From NCBI GenBank assembly GCA_963770505.1, contig CAVYPR010000003.1, positions 186,001 to 250,000 of the forward strand: a stretch of DNA of 64,000 bases, read 5' to 3'. Both the position numbers and the translations under genes were made by a program. The stretch comes from CAVYPR01 sp963770505 (GTDB lineage Bacteria > Actinomycetota > Acidimicrobiia > Acidimicrobiales > RAAP-2). Below are positions 9,503-17,188 of this stretch, one piece after another (the stretch's first letter is position 1; the number at the start of each line of letters is the position of its first letter). Under the pieces are notes generated by a model that was given only the letters and a program-made list of their open reading frames with translations, did no database searches and was not told the origin of the DNA.

Positions 9503-10219
9503 GTGACCAGCGTCTGCACCGAGGTCTCAGTGGGCCGCTACTACGACCCGGCCACGGGGAGCTTCCTGAGTGTGGACCCGACAGTTCAAACAACCGAGCA
9601 GCCGTATTCTTACGCCGGAAATGATCCGGTCAATGTATCCGACCCGTCTGGTGACTTCCCTGGCCACACATTGGGCTTGTTGTGCCTAGGTACATGTACG
9701 AATTATTCCTCAAGTCGTACCTTCTTCAGGACAGTCCCGCGACCAGGATGCACAACGGGCTGCGGTGTCGGCAGTCATTGGACATTCACCCATACGACGG
9801 GCGCCCTCAATACAACACGATTGACGTTTACTGTGACAGGTGGAGATCCACTATACGTTTATGTCATTGATTTCCTAGAATTTCCTGATACCACGTTTAA
9901 CGTGTGTGCAGAACCCCGCAATGACTGCCAACAGGACACCCTAGTGTTTGAAGAAGGAATGCGAGTAAAGTTTCCGACCCAAGATTCAGTCGCTACCAGT
10001 GGGGATTCGGGCAGACGCGATTGGGTCGGCCACGGTTTTCAGGTCAGGGTCACAGCCCGTGTGGATCCACTGCCAGCAGCATTGTCACTTAAGACAGCCA
10101 CACCTCCTGCATATGGACTTGCAGTCGGATCTTGGTCATCAATTCGCACAGTGACGGCGACTGAAGCGACCAAAACGACTGCATGCGGGAGCACCACCAG
10201 CAATACGTTTGTGGCATGA
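9503..10219 (+). CDS. Orphan RHS core tip with unknown C-terminal domain (toxin candidate)
   Basis: Residues 11-47 are the end of an RHS-repeat core domain (GRYYDPATGSFLSVDP, then YSYAGNDPVNVSDPSG), the point after which polymorphic toxins carry a variable effector domain. About 190 residues follow that match nothing I know: Cys pairs (LLCLGTCTNY, PGCTTGCGVG), then beta-rich sequence with FTHTTGALNTTRLTFTVTG. The rest of the RHS shell is absent upstream, so this is an orphan tip, either a silent cassette left by recombination or a degraded gene. The lower GC content fits transfer. The GTG at 9503 is a formal start only. The stop overlaps the ATG of the next gene, the usual toxin-immunity arrangement. 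Toxin function is inference. Confidence 0.6.
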   Translation: MTSVCTEVSVGRYYDPATGSFLSVDPTVQTTEQPYSYAGNDPVNVSDPSGDFPGHTLGLLCLGTCTNYSSSRTFFRTVPRPGCTTGCGVGSHWTFTHTTGALNTTRLTFTVTGGDPLYVYVIDFLEFPDTTFNVCAEPRNDCQQDTLVFEEGMRVKFPTQDSVATSGDSGRRDWVGHGFQVRVTARVDPLPAALSLKTATPPAYGLAVGSWSSIRTVTATEATKTTACGSTTSNTFVA

Positions 10220-10653
10220 AACGCATCGCATTCAAGCTAGTAAGCGTGGGGACGCTGTCTGTAGCGCTCTTCGCAGTTAGTTTTCTGGCGTGCGACTTTG
10301 CCAGTTCTGGAGCTAACAACGTGCCTCAGCGCACTTCAGTGGTTGCAGCAACAACTTGCAAGGCTCGGAGCGCAAGTAATGGAAACCATCGACCTGTGTT
10401 TTCGAAGAGTGAGGCTCATCCCTCAATCGTTGCTACTAGTCCTCTCGGTTATCGCTCGAAGAGGGTGAGCGCTCTGTTTAGCAAACTCAATCTGCACTAC
10501 TACGATTGCTTCGTGAGGGTGACTATAGCGCCCCTTTCTTCAGGTACGCGGATTGCCATCTATCTTGCTGCTGGCACAAGAAACGCTGCGGAAAATCGAA
10601 AGGTGCTACTACGCGTTGTTAGCAGAACAAGAGCATTCCAAATTGCACCGTAA
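10216..10653 (+). CDS. Small exported protein overlapping the RHS tip (immunity candidate)
   Basis: The ATG at 10216 lies in the stop codon of the RHS gene (ATGA). The N-terminus MKRIAFKLVSVGTLSVALFA then VSFLACDF is a signal peptide with a possible, non-ideal lipobox ending in Cys. The mature part, about 110 residues, has two further Cys and ends RVVSRTRAFQIAP. No family is recognised. Position and coupling suggest an immunity protein for the RHS C-terminal domain; a membrane-anchored immunity protein would fit an envelope-acting toxin. That role is inference from gene order only. Confidence 0.5.
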   Translation: MKRIAFKLVSVGTLSVALFAVSFLACDFASSGANNVPQRTSVVAATTCKARSASNGNHRPVFSKSEAHPSIVATSPLGYRSKRVSALFSKLNLHYYDCFVRVTIAPLSSGTRIAIYLAAGTRNAAENRKVLLRVVSRTRAFQIAP

Positions 10654-11014
10654 GAGTAGGCTTCTAGGTGGTACTGCGATGTTGAGAGGACTGCTTCACT
10701 AGAAGGCGACTCTAGTGCGCCGCGGACGCTAAGGGCGCTACGAACGCGTTTGGTCCGCTGGTGTCGATCAAGAAGAGTCTTCACCTGTGTCGAAAACACC
10801 TTGACCATGTCGAACAGCCAGCAGCATTAATTGGGAACGCCAGCCAAAGTGGCACTTGGGCGTGGTAGCCGCCTACTACGACCCTGTCGCCTAGCCGGGC
10901 TCCCCGGGGTTGCCCCCAACCGCTGCCGGTTCAGCGCAGGTTACGAACAGCCTTCGAGCCGAAGTGCACCTAGAGCAAGCATGCCCCGACTGCTCGAGGC
11001 GGCGAATGCGATAA
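10654..11014. other. Non-coding gap with a possible second RHS relic
   Basis: No gene is supportable. At 10867-10890 the plus strand reads AAYYDPVA then stop, close at nucleotide level to the GRYYDPAT site of the RHS tip 1.3 kb upstream. It may be the scar of another RHS cassette, but the match is short and could be chance. Confidence 0.2.
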
Positions 11015-11431
11015 TCACACTCTGGCCGGGAGCCGGAGAATGCTGACCGCGCCGGGGAAAGTCGGGCTGTCGGCAAGCCTGTGATCATCGGTGAGGAAGT
11101 CGGCGCCGAGATGTTCGGCCAGGGCCACGTAGAGGGCATCAGCTGCCGACATGTTGTGGCGGTACGCCCATGCGGCGTCAACCAGCGGCGCGATCGACGC
11201 CCGGTGGAGAGGCCAGGTGCAGAGGCGCCCGACAGCGACGGTGGCCAGGGAATCAGTGATGGTCTTGTCGATGACGAGCCTGCGGCGGACCACAGCGAGC
11301 ACCTCGGCGTAGAAGTGCTCGGGAACCCATCCCTCGACTCCACCAGGGAGCAGGCGGGCCAGAGCCTGGCCGCGCCTAGACCCGACGACCATCTCCGCCC
11401 CGGCGGACGCGTCGATTACAACTGCGCTCAC
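11015..11431 (-). CDS. vapC: VapC-type PIN-domain ribonuclease toxin
   Basis: A 138-residue protein with the PIN-domain order: first acidic residue in VVIDASAGAEMV (Asp near residue 7), a Glu in HFYAEVLAVVRRRL, and the downstream acidic pair in MSAADALYVALAEHLGADFL and TDDHRLAD. This set of Asp/Glu binds Mg or Mn and cleaves RNA in VapC toxins. The frame is intact. The start overlaps the stop of the upstream antitoxin by ATGA, as in most VapBC operons. The target RNA cannot be deduced from sequence. Confidence 0.85.
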   Translation of the reverse strand: MSAVVIDASAGAEMVVGSRRGQALARLLPGGVEGWVPEHFYAEVLAVVRRRLVIDKTITDSLATVAVGRLCTWPLHRASIAPLVDAAWAYRHNMSAADALYVALAEHLGADFLTDDHRLADSPTFPGAVSILRLPARV

Positions 11432-11730
11432 GCGTCGGAATCGACGCGCAAGCCTCGGAGAGCCTCGGCGGCGCTGATGCTTTCCAGTCTCGGTTCTGGC
11501 GCTTCGAGCAGCTCGTCGATGAGGGCGCGGAAGGCCTCCGGCGAGCAGTCCTCGTCGGCGTTCGTCTCAACGACGGCGGGATCGCCGTCCATCTCCGAAG
11601 CGTGCCGGGCCATGTCGGCATGATACCGCCGGAGGCGAGGAATGGACCGCACTGCTTCGATTGACCGCAGTGACCGGCGGGACCCTTCCATCGCGCGTAT
11701 TTCGCGCGCACGCTTAAATTCACGTGCCAA
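11428..11730 (-). CDS. VapB-like antitoxin
   Basis: A 100-residue protein directly upstream of and overlapping the PIN toxin gene. The N-terminus is basic (MAREFKRAREIRAMEGSRRS) and may bind DNA; the C-terminal half is acidic (TNADEDCSPEAFRALIDELL), as expected of the part that wraps the toxin. I see no clear AbrB, RHH or Phd motif, so assignment as antitoxin rests on position, size and charge pattern. Confidence 0.6.
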   Translation of the reverse strand: MAREFKRAREIRAMEGSRRSLRSIEAVRSIPRLRRYHADMARHASEMDGDPAVVETNADEDCSPEAFRALIDELLEAPEPRLESISAAEALRGLRVDSDA

Positions 11731-11836
11731 GCATCCCTACTCCATCCCTACAACTGGCCGGATTCGGGCGGACGGGAGCGGACGGACGACAGACTCTGCG
11801 CAGGTCAGCGCACCTACAAGGACGACCGGGACCGTG

Positions 11837-11912
11837 GGCGGGGACCACCCAGATCTACGAGGGCACCAACCAGGTCCAGCGGGTGGTCGTCTCCAAGCAC
11901 CTGCTTGGATAG
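11837..11912 (+). pseudogene. 3' end of an acyl-CoA dehydrogenase gene (fragment)
   Basis: The plus strand reads TTQIYEGTNQVQRVVVSKHL then LG and a TAG stop. IYEGTNQIQR...LL is the hallmark C-terminus of acyl-CoA dehydrogenases. Nothing upstream belongs to that family, since the VapB gene starts 107 bases before. This is a remnant, probably the point where the accessory region joined or displaced an old chromosomal gene. Confidence 0.65.
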
Positions 11913-13468
11913 GCAGCACCCCGCCGACCGCCGTCGCTCGTCGACGACTTCTCCCCGTCGGACGACCTTGGTCGGCGGTGGTCGGGTGGGCTCACGACAG
12001 GACATGGCAGGAGCTCGAATTGTGCCGTCGGTCCGGCCGAGGGACCGGACGGGCGCTGGGCGGGACTCCGGGAGTGCGGCCCGTCCTAGAGGCCAACAAT
12101 CCCCGCCAGCCGGATGGCCGACTGGCCACATGTCGGCCGGGCCGCCGGCCGGGCTCGGCGGCCTTGGGTCGGGGAGGGAGACGCGTCGAGGGCAGTGAGG
12201 CCACGGGCCGGTTCCCGACGAGTGTTCGCAACCCCACCCCGGCTCGGGAGGCACGCCGACGAGGTACCAGGTGCCCGAGGATCGGTTCGGTGCAAGGCGC
12301 CGGGAGCGGCTCCGCCGTGGTGACCGATCGTGGCGCTGCCTCCCCCCGTCGACCGTGACCTCGGCGGCCGCACTCTCTGCGGTCATTCTGGCAACCGCTC
12401 AGGATGTCGACGTGCCGCTCGCGGTGAATTCACGGCCGTTCGTCGTGGAGAGAGGCGTGGCCAATGACCTACCAGTGGTCACTCCACGCTCGATCTTGAC
12501 GGGCGGCATTGGGTAGATCGACCAGGAGAGGGTCGGCAACCGGTCGATGGACGCTGGAGCGGTAGGGCGAGCGCGAGTCCGCACCCGTGACATGGGATCG
12601 GCCGTTCCCAAGCAGTAGCCACCACCGAGGCCGCCACAGCGGAGGCCTGTGCACTTCGCTCCTATACCTCAAAATCAATGGTCGAACAATAGGTGCTATC
12701 TCCCCTTGCCACTCGGGACCGGGTAGTGGATACTCGCATCAGCGGTCCATGGAGCAAGGCGGATTTGCCCATGGAGATTGAGGGAGAAGATGGCGGAATA
12801 GGCACAGAATGCTGTGGGATCGCGGCCGTCCGCACGGCCGTGTGAACGCAATTTCTTGGTCGGAGCGTGATACATCGGCACAGCTGTACTAACGACGCCA
12901 TACAGAGCTCTCTTAAGCGAATGTGGGCAGTGATGCTCTGCAGAACAGATGAGGAATGATCGATGACTGAAGACGGCAAGAGGGGCAGCGTGCGGCTGTT
13001 CTCTTGGCGATCGTCCTCAAGTCGGCGACCGTCAGGCGCACGGTGCTGGGCGTCGTCGGCGTCGGCAACTGCGTCACCGGTTCTCGCCTCGTGCAAGCCA
13101 ACTTCGGTACCCGACGCCTGTGGCACCACGGTCACCGTCGAGGGCACAGAGCTCGAGAGGTCATGCCGCAAGGACGCCGGATCGGCCTTCTTTCCCGCGT
13201 CCTCCCTGTTCAGAACCGTCCCTCGCTCGAGGGGGGGGCTGTGGGCAGTCGACGAACACCACCTGGGAATCGGGGCCTCCTCCGCTTCCCCTTCCGTGGC
13301 CCACGCCTGCCACGCATCGAAGATCGTCAATGCCCCCGGCAGGGTGTGCATCGCCCGACCTCGACGGGACAGCGCGCTGGGGGAGTGGGCACCCGGGGTG
13401 GTCTTGCCCTCGACGACGCACCACCGCGCCCCATCTCAGCGGCGTGAAAGACACTCAGAGGACACCAG
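11913..13468. other. 1.5 kb without a supportable gene
   Basis: Open frames exist on both strands but none has a recognisable domain or a start with ribosome binding site, and they overlap one another as expected of GC-rich non-coding DNA. A 501-base frame on the plus strand at 12963-13472 has an ATG start but a composition unlike the neighbours. A small hairpin (CGGCCGTCCGCACGGCCG) lies near 12824. Possibly decayed genes. Confidence 0.4.
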
Positions 13469-13939
13469 ATGACGCCGCAGTCGCTCACCGTGCTCAGCAG
13501 CCGGGAGGTGCCTGAAGTTGCCGTGGCCGCGGCCGAGGCACCTTCGGACACCTCGCCTGCCAGGCAAAAGCCCCTCCGCAAGGCCCTCATGGGCACCCTC
13601 TTTGCCCTCATCACCTTGCTGTACGTCATGAGTGCGGCGGTGGTCACGTTGGTCCTGGGTGGCGTCCTCCTCCACCTGCTCACACCCCACCGCACGTTCG
13701 ACATCTTCTTCGCCCTCCACAAGCAGTTCGTGGTGGGCACGCTCTTGGGCCTGGCCATCTTCTGGCTCCTTCCCCCACACCCGTGGGTGAATGAGTCCGA
13801 GGAACGGGGGGTCCGGGAACCGGCAGATGTTGCCGGTGAGACGGAGAGCGGAGGCGTATCCAACGTCACCGCTTTGTCGGAATACCGGGGCCGGGGTCCG
13901 TCTCACCGGCCAAGCGGGCATGGGGAGGTTGTTGGATGA
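13469..13939 (+). CDS. Small membrane protein at the head of the surface-protein locus
   Basis: A 156-residue protein with two membrane segments, about residues 40-68 (LMGTLFALITLLYVMSAAVV, TLVLGGVLL) and 84-102 (FVVGTLLGLAIFWLLPP), flanked by a polar N-terminus rich in Ala/Glu and a hydrophilic C-terminal tail. No family is recognised. It precedes two SipW-type secreted proteins and large Ig-like proteins in the same direction, so it may take part in their export or anchoring; that is inference. The frame is intact. Confidence 0.55.
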   Translation: MTPQSLTVLSSREVPEVAVAAAEAPSDTSPARQKPLRKALMGTLFALITLLYVMSAAVVTLVLGGVLLHLLTPHRTFDIFFALHKQFVVGTLLGLAIFWLLPPHPWVNESEERGVREPADVAGETESGGVSNVTALSEYRGRGPSHRPSGHGEVVG

Positions 13940-14031
13940 CCAATCCCTAACCCGCTTACTCATTGGCAGTACCAATCGCAGTACCAAAACCAAATCAGCA
14001 TTACCTCTAACAAACAAAAGGAGAAACGAAG

Positions 14032-14502
14032 GTGCGAAAGTTCAAGTTCACCAGGAAGGCGGCAGCCATCGGCCTCGCCGCCGGGATTGCCCTCGGGGCC
14101 GGTGGTATCGCTGCGGCGTACTTCACCTCGTCCGGGTCGGGCACAGCTACGGCCACGGTCACCGGTCCCTCGAGCGTGACGCTCACCGGCCACGTCTCGC
14201 TCTCTGCGGTGACTGCCGGGACGGTGACCCACGTCGCGGTCACAGTGACAAACCCGAACGCCTCGGCGATCACATTGGCCAACGTGACCATCACCGGCAT
14301 CACCCCGGCCTCGGCCACATGCCCGGCAGGCTCGTTCACTTCTGCGGCCGCCGCGACAGCGCTCGGGAAGGTGTCACACGGGTCCACGTCCTTCACCACA
14401 ACAGCGAAGACGCCGACCGTCACGTTGAACACATTGCCGACAGCAGCCCAGACAGCGTGCGAGTCAGGCGCGACCGTCCACCTGCACGTGAACGCGGGCT
14501 GA
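14032..14502 (+). CDS. Secreted protein with SipW-dependent (TasA/CalY-like) N-terminus
   Basis: The GTG start at 14032 follows AAAGGAG. The signal peptide (KAAAIGLAAGIALGAGGIAA) is followed directly by AYFTSSGSGTATATV, the motif found after the cleavage site in SipW-type signal-peptidase substrates such as TasA and CalY fibre subunits. The mature part, about 120 residues, is Thr/Ala/Val-rich beta sequence (VTNPNASAITLANVTITGI) with two Cys (TCPAG, TACESG) that could pair. It probably belongs to a matrix fibre or is an anchor of the large adhesin encoded downstream. No signal peptidase gene of this type lies in the window. A strong terminator follows. Confidence 0.7.
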   Translation: MRKFKFTRKAAAIGLAAGIALGAGGIAAAYFTSSGSGTATATVTGPSSVTLTGHVSLSAVTAGTVTHVAVTVTNPNASAITLANVTITGITPASATCPAGSFTSAAAATALGKVSHGSTSFTTTAKTPTVTLNTLPTAAQTACESGATVHLHVNAG

Positions 14503-14579
14503 TCGGCGCCTGAAGGCAGTCTCTGAGCGTCTGAGGGCACCGGTCGCTGACAGGTGCCACGGCGTCAGAGGTCGGAAGG

Positions 14580-14612
14580 CCGGGTCACGGAGTTGTCGGC
14601 TCCGTGGCCCGG
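14580..14612 (+). terminator. Strong GC-rich hairpin after the first SipW-type gene
   Basis: A 13-base-pair stem (CCGGGTCACGGAG with CTCCGTGGCCCGG, one G-T wobble) around a 7-base loop, lying 78 bases after the stop codon. A smaller stem (GGCACC / GGTGCC) precedes it at 14536-14558. No long T run follows, as is common in actinobacterial terminators. Confidence 0.6.
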
Positions 14613-14726
14613 CTGACCGGCCCAGCCAGTGCGTGAACGCAGCGGTGAGGGAATCGGCGAATCCCAGGAATTCCCTGAGGTTGGCCGGTGGTCTCACCAC
14701 CCACACCCCGTGGGACTGAGGAGCAG

Positions 14727-16616
14727 ATGAAGGTGAAGCGGTTCGAGAAGGTGAGGAAGGTGGCGACCTCTCTACTGGTCGCGCTCGTCGCCGCCACCCT
14801 CGCCTTCGCCGTCTCGGGGCACGTCTCAGCTCCCTCCTCACCCAAGTTCGAGCTCACCGCAGCCAACGGCTTCACCATCACGAGCACGCTGAAGGCCAGC
14901 TACATCTCACCCTCGTCGTGCACCGGTCCGACAACAGGACCGACAGCCGACCTTTCCCCAGGGGTCACACGCTGCCTGGCGGTCACCGTGCACAACCCCC
15001 TGGCGGTCGCCCTCAAGGTGACCGCGCTCTCGATGGTGGTGGCCGCATTCACACCGTCTTCGACCACACCGCACCTTCCGGCCTGCACCACGACAATGAT
15101 CACGCCGCCCACCCTCTCGACCTATGTCCCGTTCACAGTCACGGCAAGGGGCACCCACACCATCAACCAGCCCATCGCGCTGACGACAAGTGGGAACCAA
15201 GACAACTGCAAGTACGGGACCTTCCACTTCACCTACACGGGGACGGCCACCTACACCGACTCGACGACCACCACCCTCACATCGGCACCGAACCCGTCCA
15301 ACTCGGCAAGCCAGGTCACCTTGACGGCCACGGTGACGGCGGCCGACGCCAACGTGAACCCGACACCGGTCGGCGGAACGGTCTCCTTCTATGCATGCAA
15401 GACAGCAGGATGCACCTTGATCACAAGGGAACTCGGCACCGGGGCCATCACAACGGCCACCGGCAAGGCCACATACAAGACCTCGTCGCTGCCGGTCGGC
15501 ACGAACTACATCGAGGCGAAGTACACAGGGACGACAAAGTTCGCCACGAGCACCTCATCCCCGGTGACGCAGGTGGTCCTGACAGCCCGCCCGACGCTCA
15601 CCAAGGTGACACCGTCGGCCGGCAAGCTCGTCGGTGGGACAGTGATCACCCTGACGGGCACCCACTTCCGCATTGGCACAACCTCGGTCACATTCGGTGC
15701 GGGGGACCACGGCACCACAGTGCACGTGACCGGGACAACATCCCTCACCGTCAAGAGCCCGGCGCATGCGGCCGGCACGGTGACAGTGACCGTCACCACG
15801 CCGGCCGGCACCTCGGGTGCCAAGCCCTACAGCTACGACCCGGTCCCGACGATCACCTCCCTGTCCCGGACAGGCCCGCTGTCCGGTTACAACACGGTGA
15901 CCATCACAGGGACCGGGTTCACGGGAGCGACGATCGTCAAGTTCGCCACACTGACAGCCCAGTCATTCACGGTCAGGTCGTCCGCCCAGATCATCGCCTA
16001 CGCGCCTCCGCACGCAGCCGGCACAGTCAGGGTCTCGGTGACGACGCCCGGAGGGACGACGGCGTCCACCAGCGCTGACCTCTACAAGTACGTGTACCCG
16101 GTGCCGGCCGTGACCGCCATCGCGCCGGCCAGCGGCCCGGTGACCGGTGGCACGGTGGTGACGGTGAGCGGCAGCGGGTTCACAGGGGCCACCGGGGTCT
16201 ACTTCGGCACAACCAAGGTGACGACGACAATCTCGGTCAACGCCAGGGCCACCCAGCTCACCGTGAAGAGCCCGACTGGGGTCTCGGGAACCTCGGTCAA
16301 CGTGCGGGTGGTCACCCCCGGAGGCGAGAGCGCCGTTCTCTCGGCGGACCTGTTCACCTACGGCCCGACCATCACGTCCCTCTCTCGGACAAGCGGCCCG
16401 GTGACCGGTGGCACCAAGGTGACCATCACAGGGGCCGGGTTCACGACAGTGCACAACGTCAAGTTCGGCACAACGACAGCCACGTCCTTCACGGTCAAGT
16501 CGACCACCCAGATCATCGCCACCTCGCCGGCGCACGCCGCCGGCCAGGTCAGGATCTCGGTGACGACGGCTATCGGGACGACGCCGGCCACCAAATACGA
16601 CCTGTACACATACTAG
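14727..16616 (+). CDS. Secreted multi-domain protein with four IPT/TIG domains
   Basis: An ATG at 14727 (MKVKRFEKVRKVATSLLVAL) begins a signal peptide ending near ...VSGHVSA; an upstream ATG in the same frame is less likely. Residues about 30-170 form a domain similar in style to the small SipW-type proteins. An Ig-like repeat (VTLTATVTAADANVNPTPVG, VSFYACKTAGCT) follows at about 175-280. Four IPT/TIG units, each about 85 residues, come next: TLTKVTPSAGKLVGGT, TITSLSRTGPLSGYN, AVTAIAPASGPVTGGT, TITSLSRTSGPVTGGT. The total is about 630 residues with an intact frame. TIG domains are found in surface and carbohydrate-contacting proteins. The C-terminus ends at the last TIG with no sorting signal, so attachment to the cell is not explained. 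Confidence 0.8.
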   Translation: MKVKRFEKVRKVATSLLVALVAATLAFAVSGHVSAPSSPKFELTAANGFTITSTLKASYISPSSCTGPTTGPTADLSPGVTRCLAVTVHNPLAVALKVTALSMVVAAFTPSSTTPHLPACTTTMITPPTLSTYVPFTVTARGTHTINQPIALTTSGNQDNCKYGTFHFTYTGTATYTDSTTTTLTSAPNPSNSASQVTLTATVTAADANVNPTPVGGTVSFYACKTAGCTLITRELGTGAITTATGKATYKTSSLPVGTNYIEAKYTGTTKFATSTSSPVTQVVLTARPTLTKVTPSAGKLVGGTVITLTGTHFRIGTTSVTFGAGDHGTTVHVTGTTSLTVKSPAHAAGTVTVTVTTPAGTSGAKPYSYDPVPTITSLSRTGPLSGYNTVTITGTGFTGATIVKFATLTAQSFTVRSSAQIIAYAPPHAAGTVRVSVTTPGGTTASTSADLYKYVYPVPAVTAIAPASGPVTGGTVVTVSGSGFTGATGVYFGTTKVTTTISVNARATQLTVKSPTGVSGTSVNVRVVTPGGESAVLSADLFTYGPTITSLSRTSGPVTGGTKVTITGAGFTTVHNVKFGTTTATSFTVKSTTQIIATSPAHAAGQVRISVTTAIGTTPATKYDLYTY

Positions 16617-16627
16617 GAAAACGTGAC

Positions 16628-17188
16628 ATGACCACCACCAACCCATCCCCTGAGCACGTGGCCGGAGGCGCCGTGAGGCGCGCCCTGTCCCGCGCCCTCG
16701 GGACGGTGGGTCGGCGGTGGCGGCGTGCGCCGTTCGTGTTCGGCGCCGTGGCGGCGCTCGTGGTGGGCCTCTCGGCCGGCTCCGCCTACGCCTGGTTCAC
16801 CTCGACGGGGTCGGGGTCGGCGACGGCGTCGGTCGGGACCGTCCAGACGGTCACCGTCCTGGCGGCGACGGGAACGCCCACCTCGAAATTGCACCCAGGG
16901 GCGAGTGCTGACCTCACCCTCACGATCTCCAACCCCAACGCCAGCCCGGTCACACTGGTCTCGGTCACCCAGCACGGCACAGTGACCGTCGTCGGGGGCA
17001 CAGGGTGCACCCCCAGCAACTCGGGGGTGACGGTGCCCACCCAGAGCGGCCTCAGCATCTCGGTCGCATCGGGCACAAGCGTCGTCGTCCACATCCCCAA
17101 CGGCGCCTCGATGAGCACATCGTCGGCCAACGGCTGCCAGGGGGCCTCGTTCCACATCCCCGTCCTGATCACGGCGGAAAAGCGATGA
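16628..17188 (+). CDS. Second small secreted protein with SipW-type N-terminus
   Basis: A 186-residue protein. A long cytoplasmic lead (about 35 residues, RALGTVGRRWRRAP) precedes the hydrophobic core FVFGAVAALVVGLSAG, and AYAWFTSTGSGSATASVG stands right after it, the same post-signal motif as in the protein at 14032. The mature part resembles that protein (LTLTISNPNASPVTLVSVTQ) and has two Cys. It is 12 bases downstream of the TIG protein and overlaps the start of the giant adhesin (ATGA at 17185), so the three are likely co-transcribed and the last two translationally coupled. Probably a minor fibre subunit or anchor. Confidence 0.7.
   Translation: MTTTNPSPEHVAGGAVRRALSRALGTVGRRWRRAPFVFGAVAALVVGLSAGSAYAWFTSTGSGSATASVGTVQTVTVLAATGTPTSKLHPGASADLTLTISNPNASPVTLVSVTQHGTVTVVGGTGCTPSNSGVTVPTQSGLSISVASGTSVVVHIPNGASMSTSSANGCQGASFHIPVLITAEKR

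Noticed and set aside
12963..13472. Plus-strand frame of about 170 codons starting with MTEDGKRGS
   Set aside because: No domain, Ser/Arg-rich composition unlike neighbours, no ribosome binding site or promoter, and overlapped by equally open frames on both strands.
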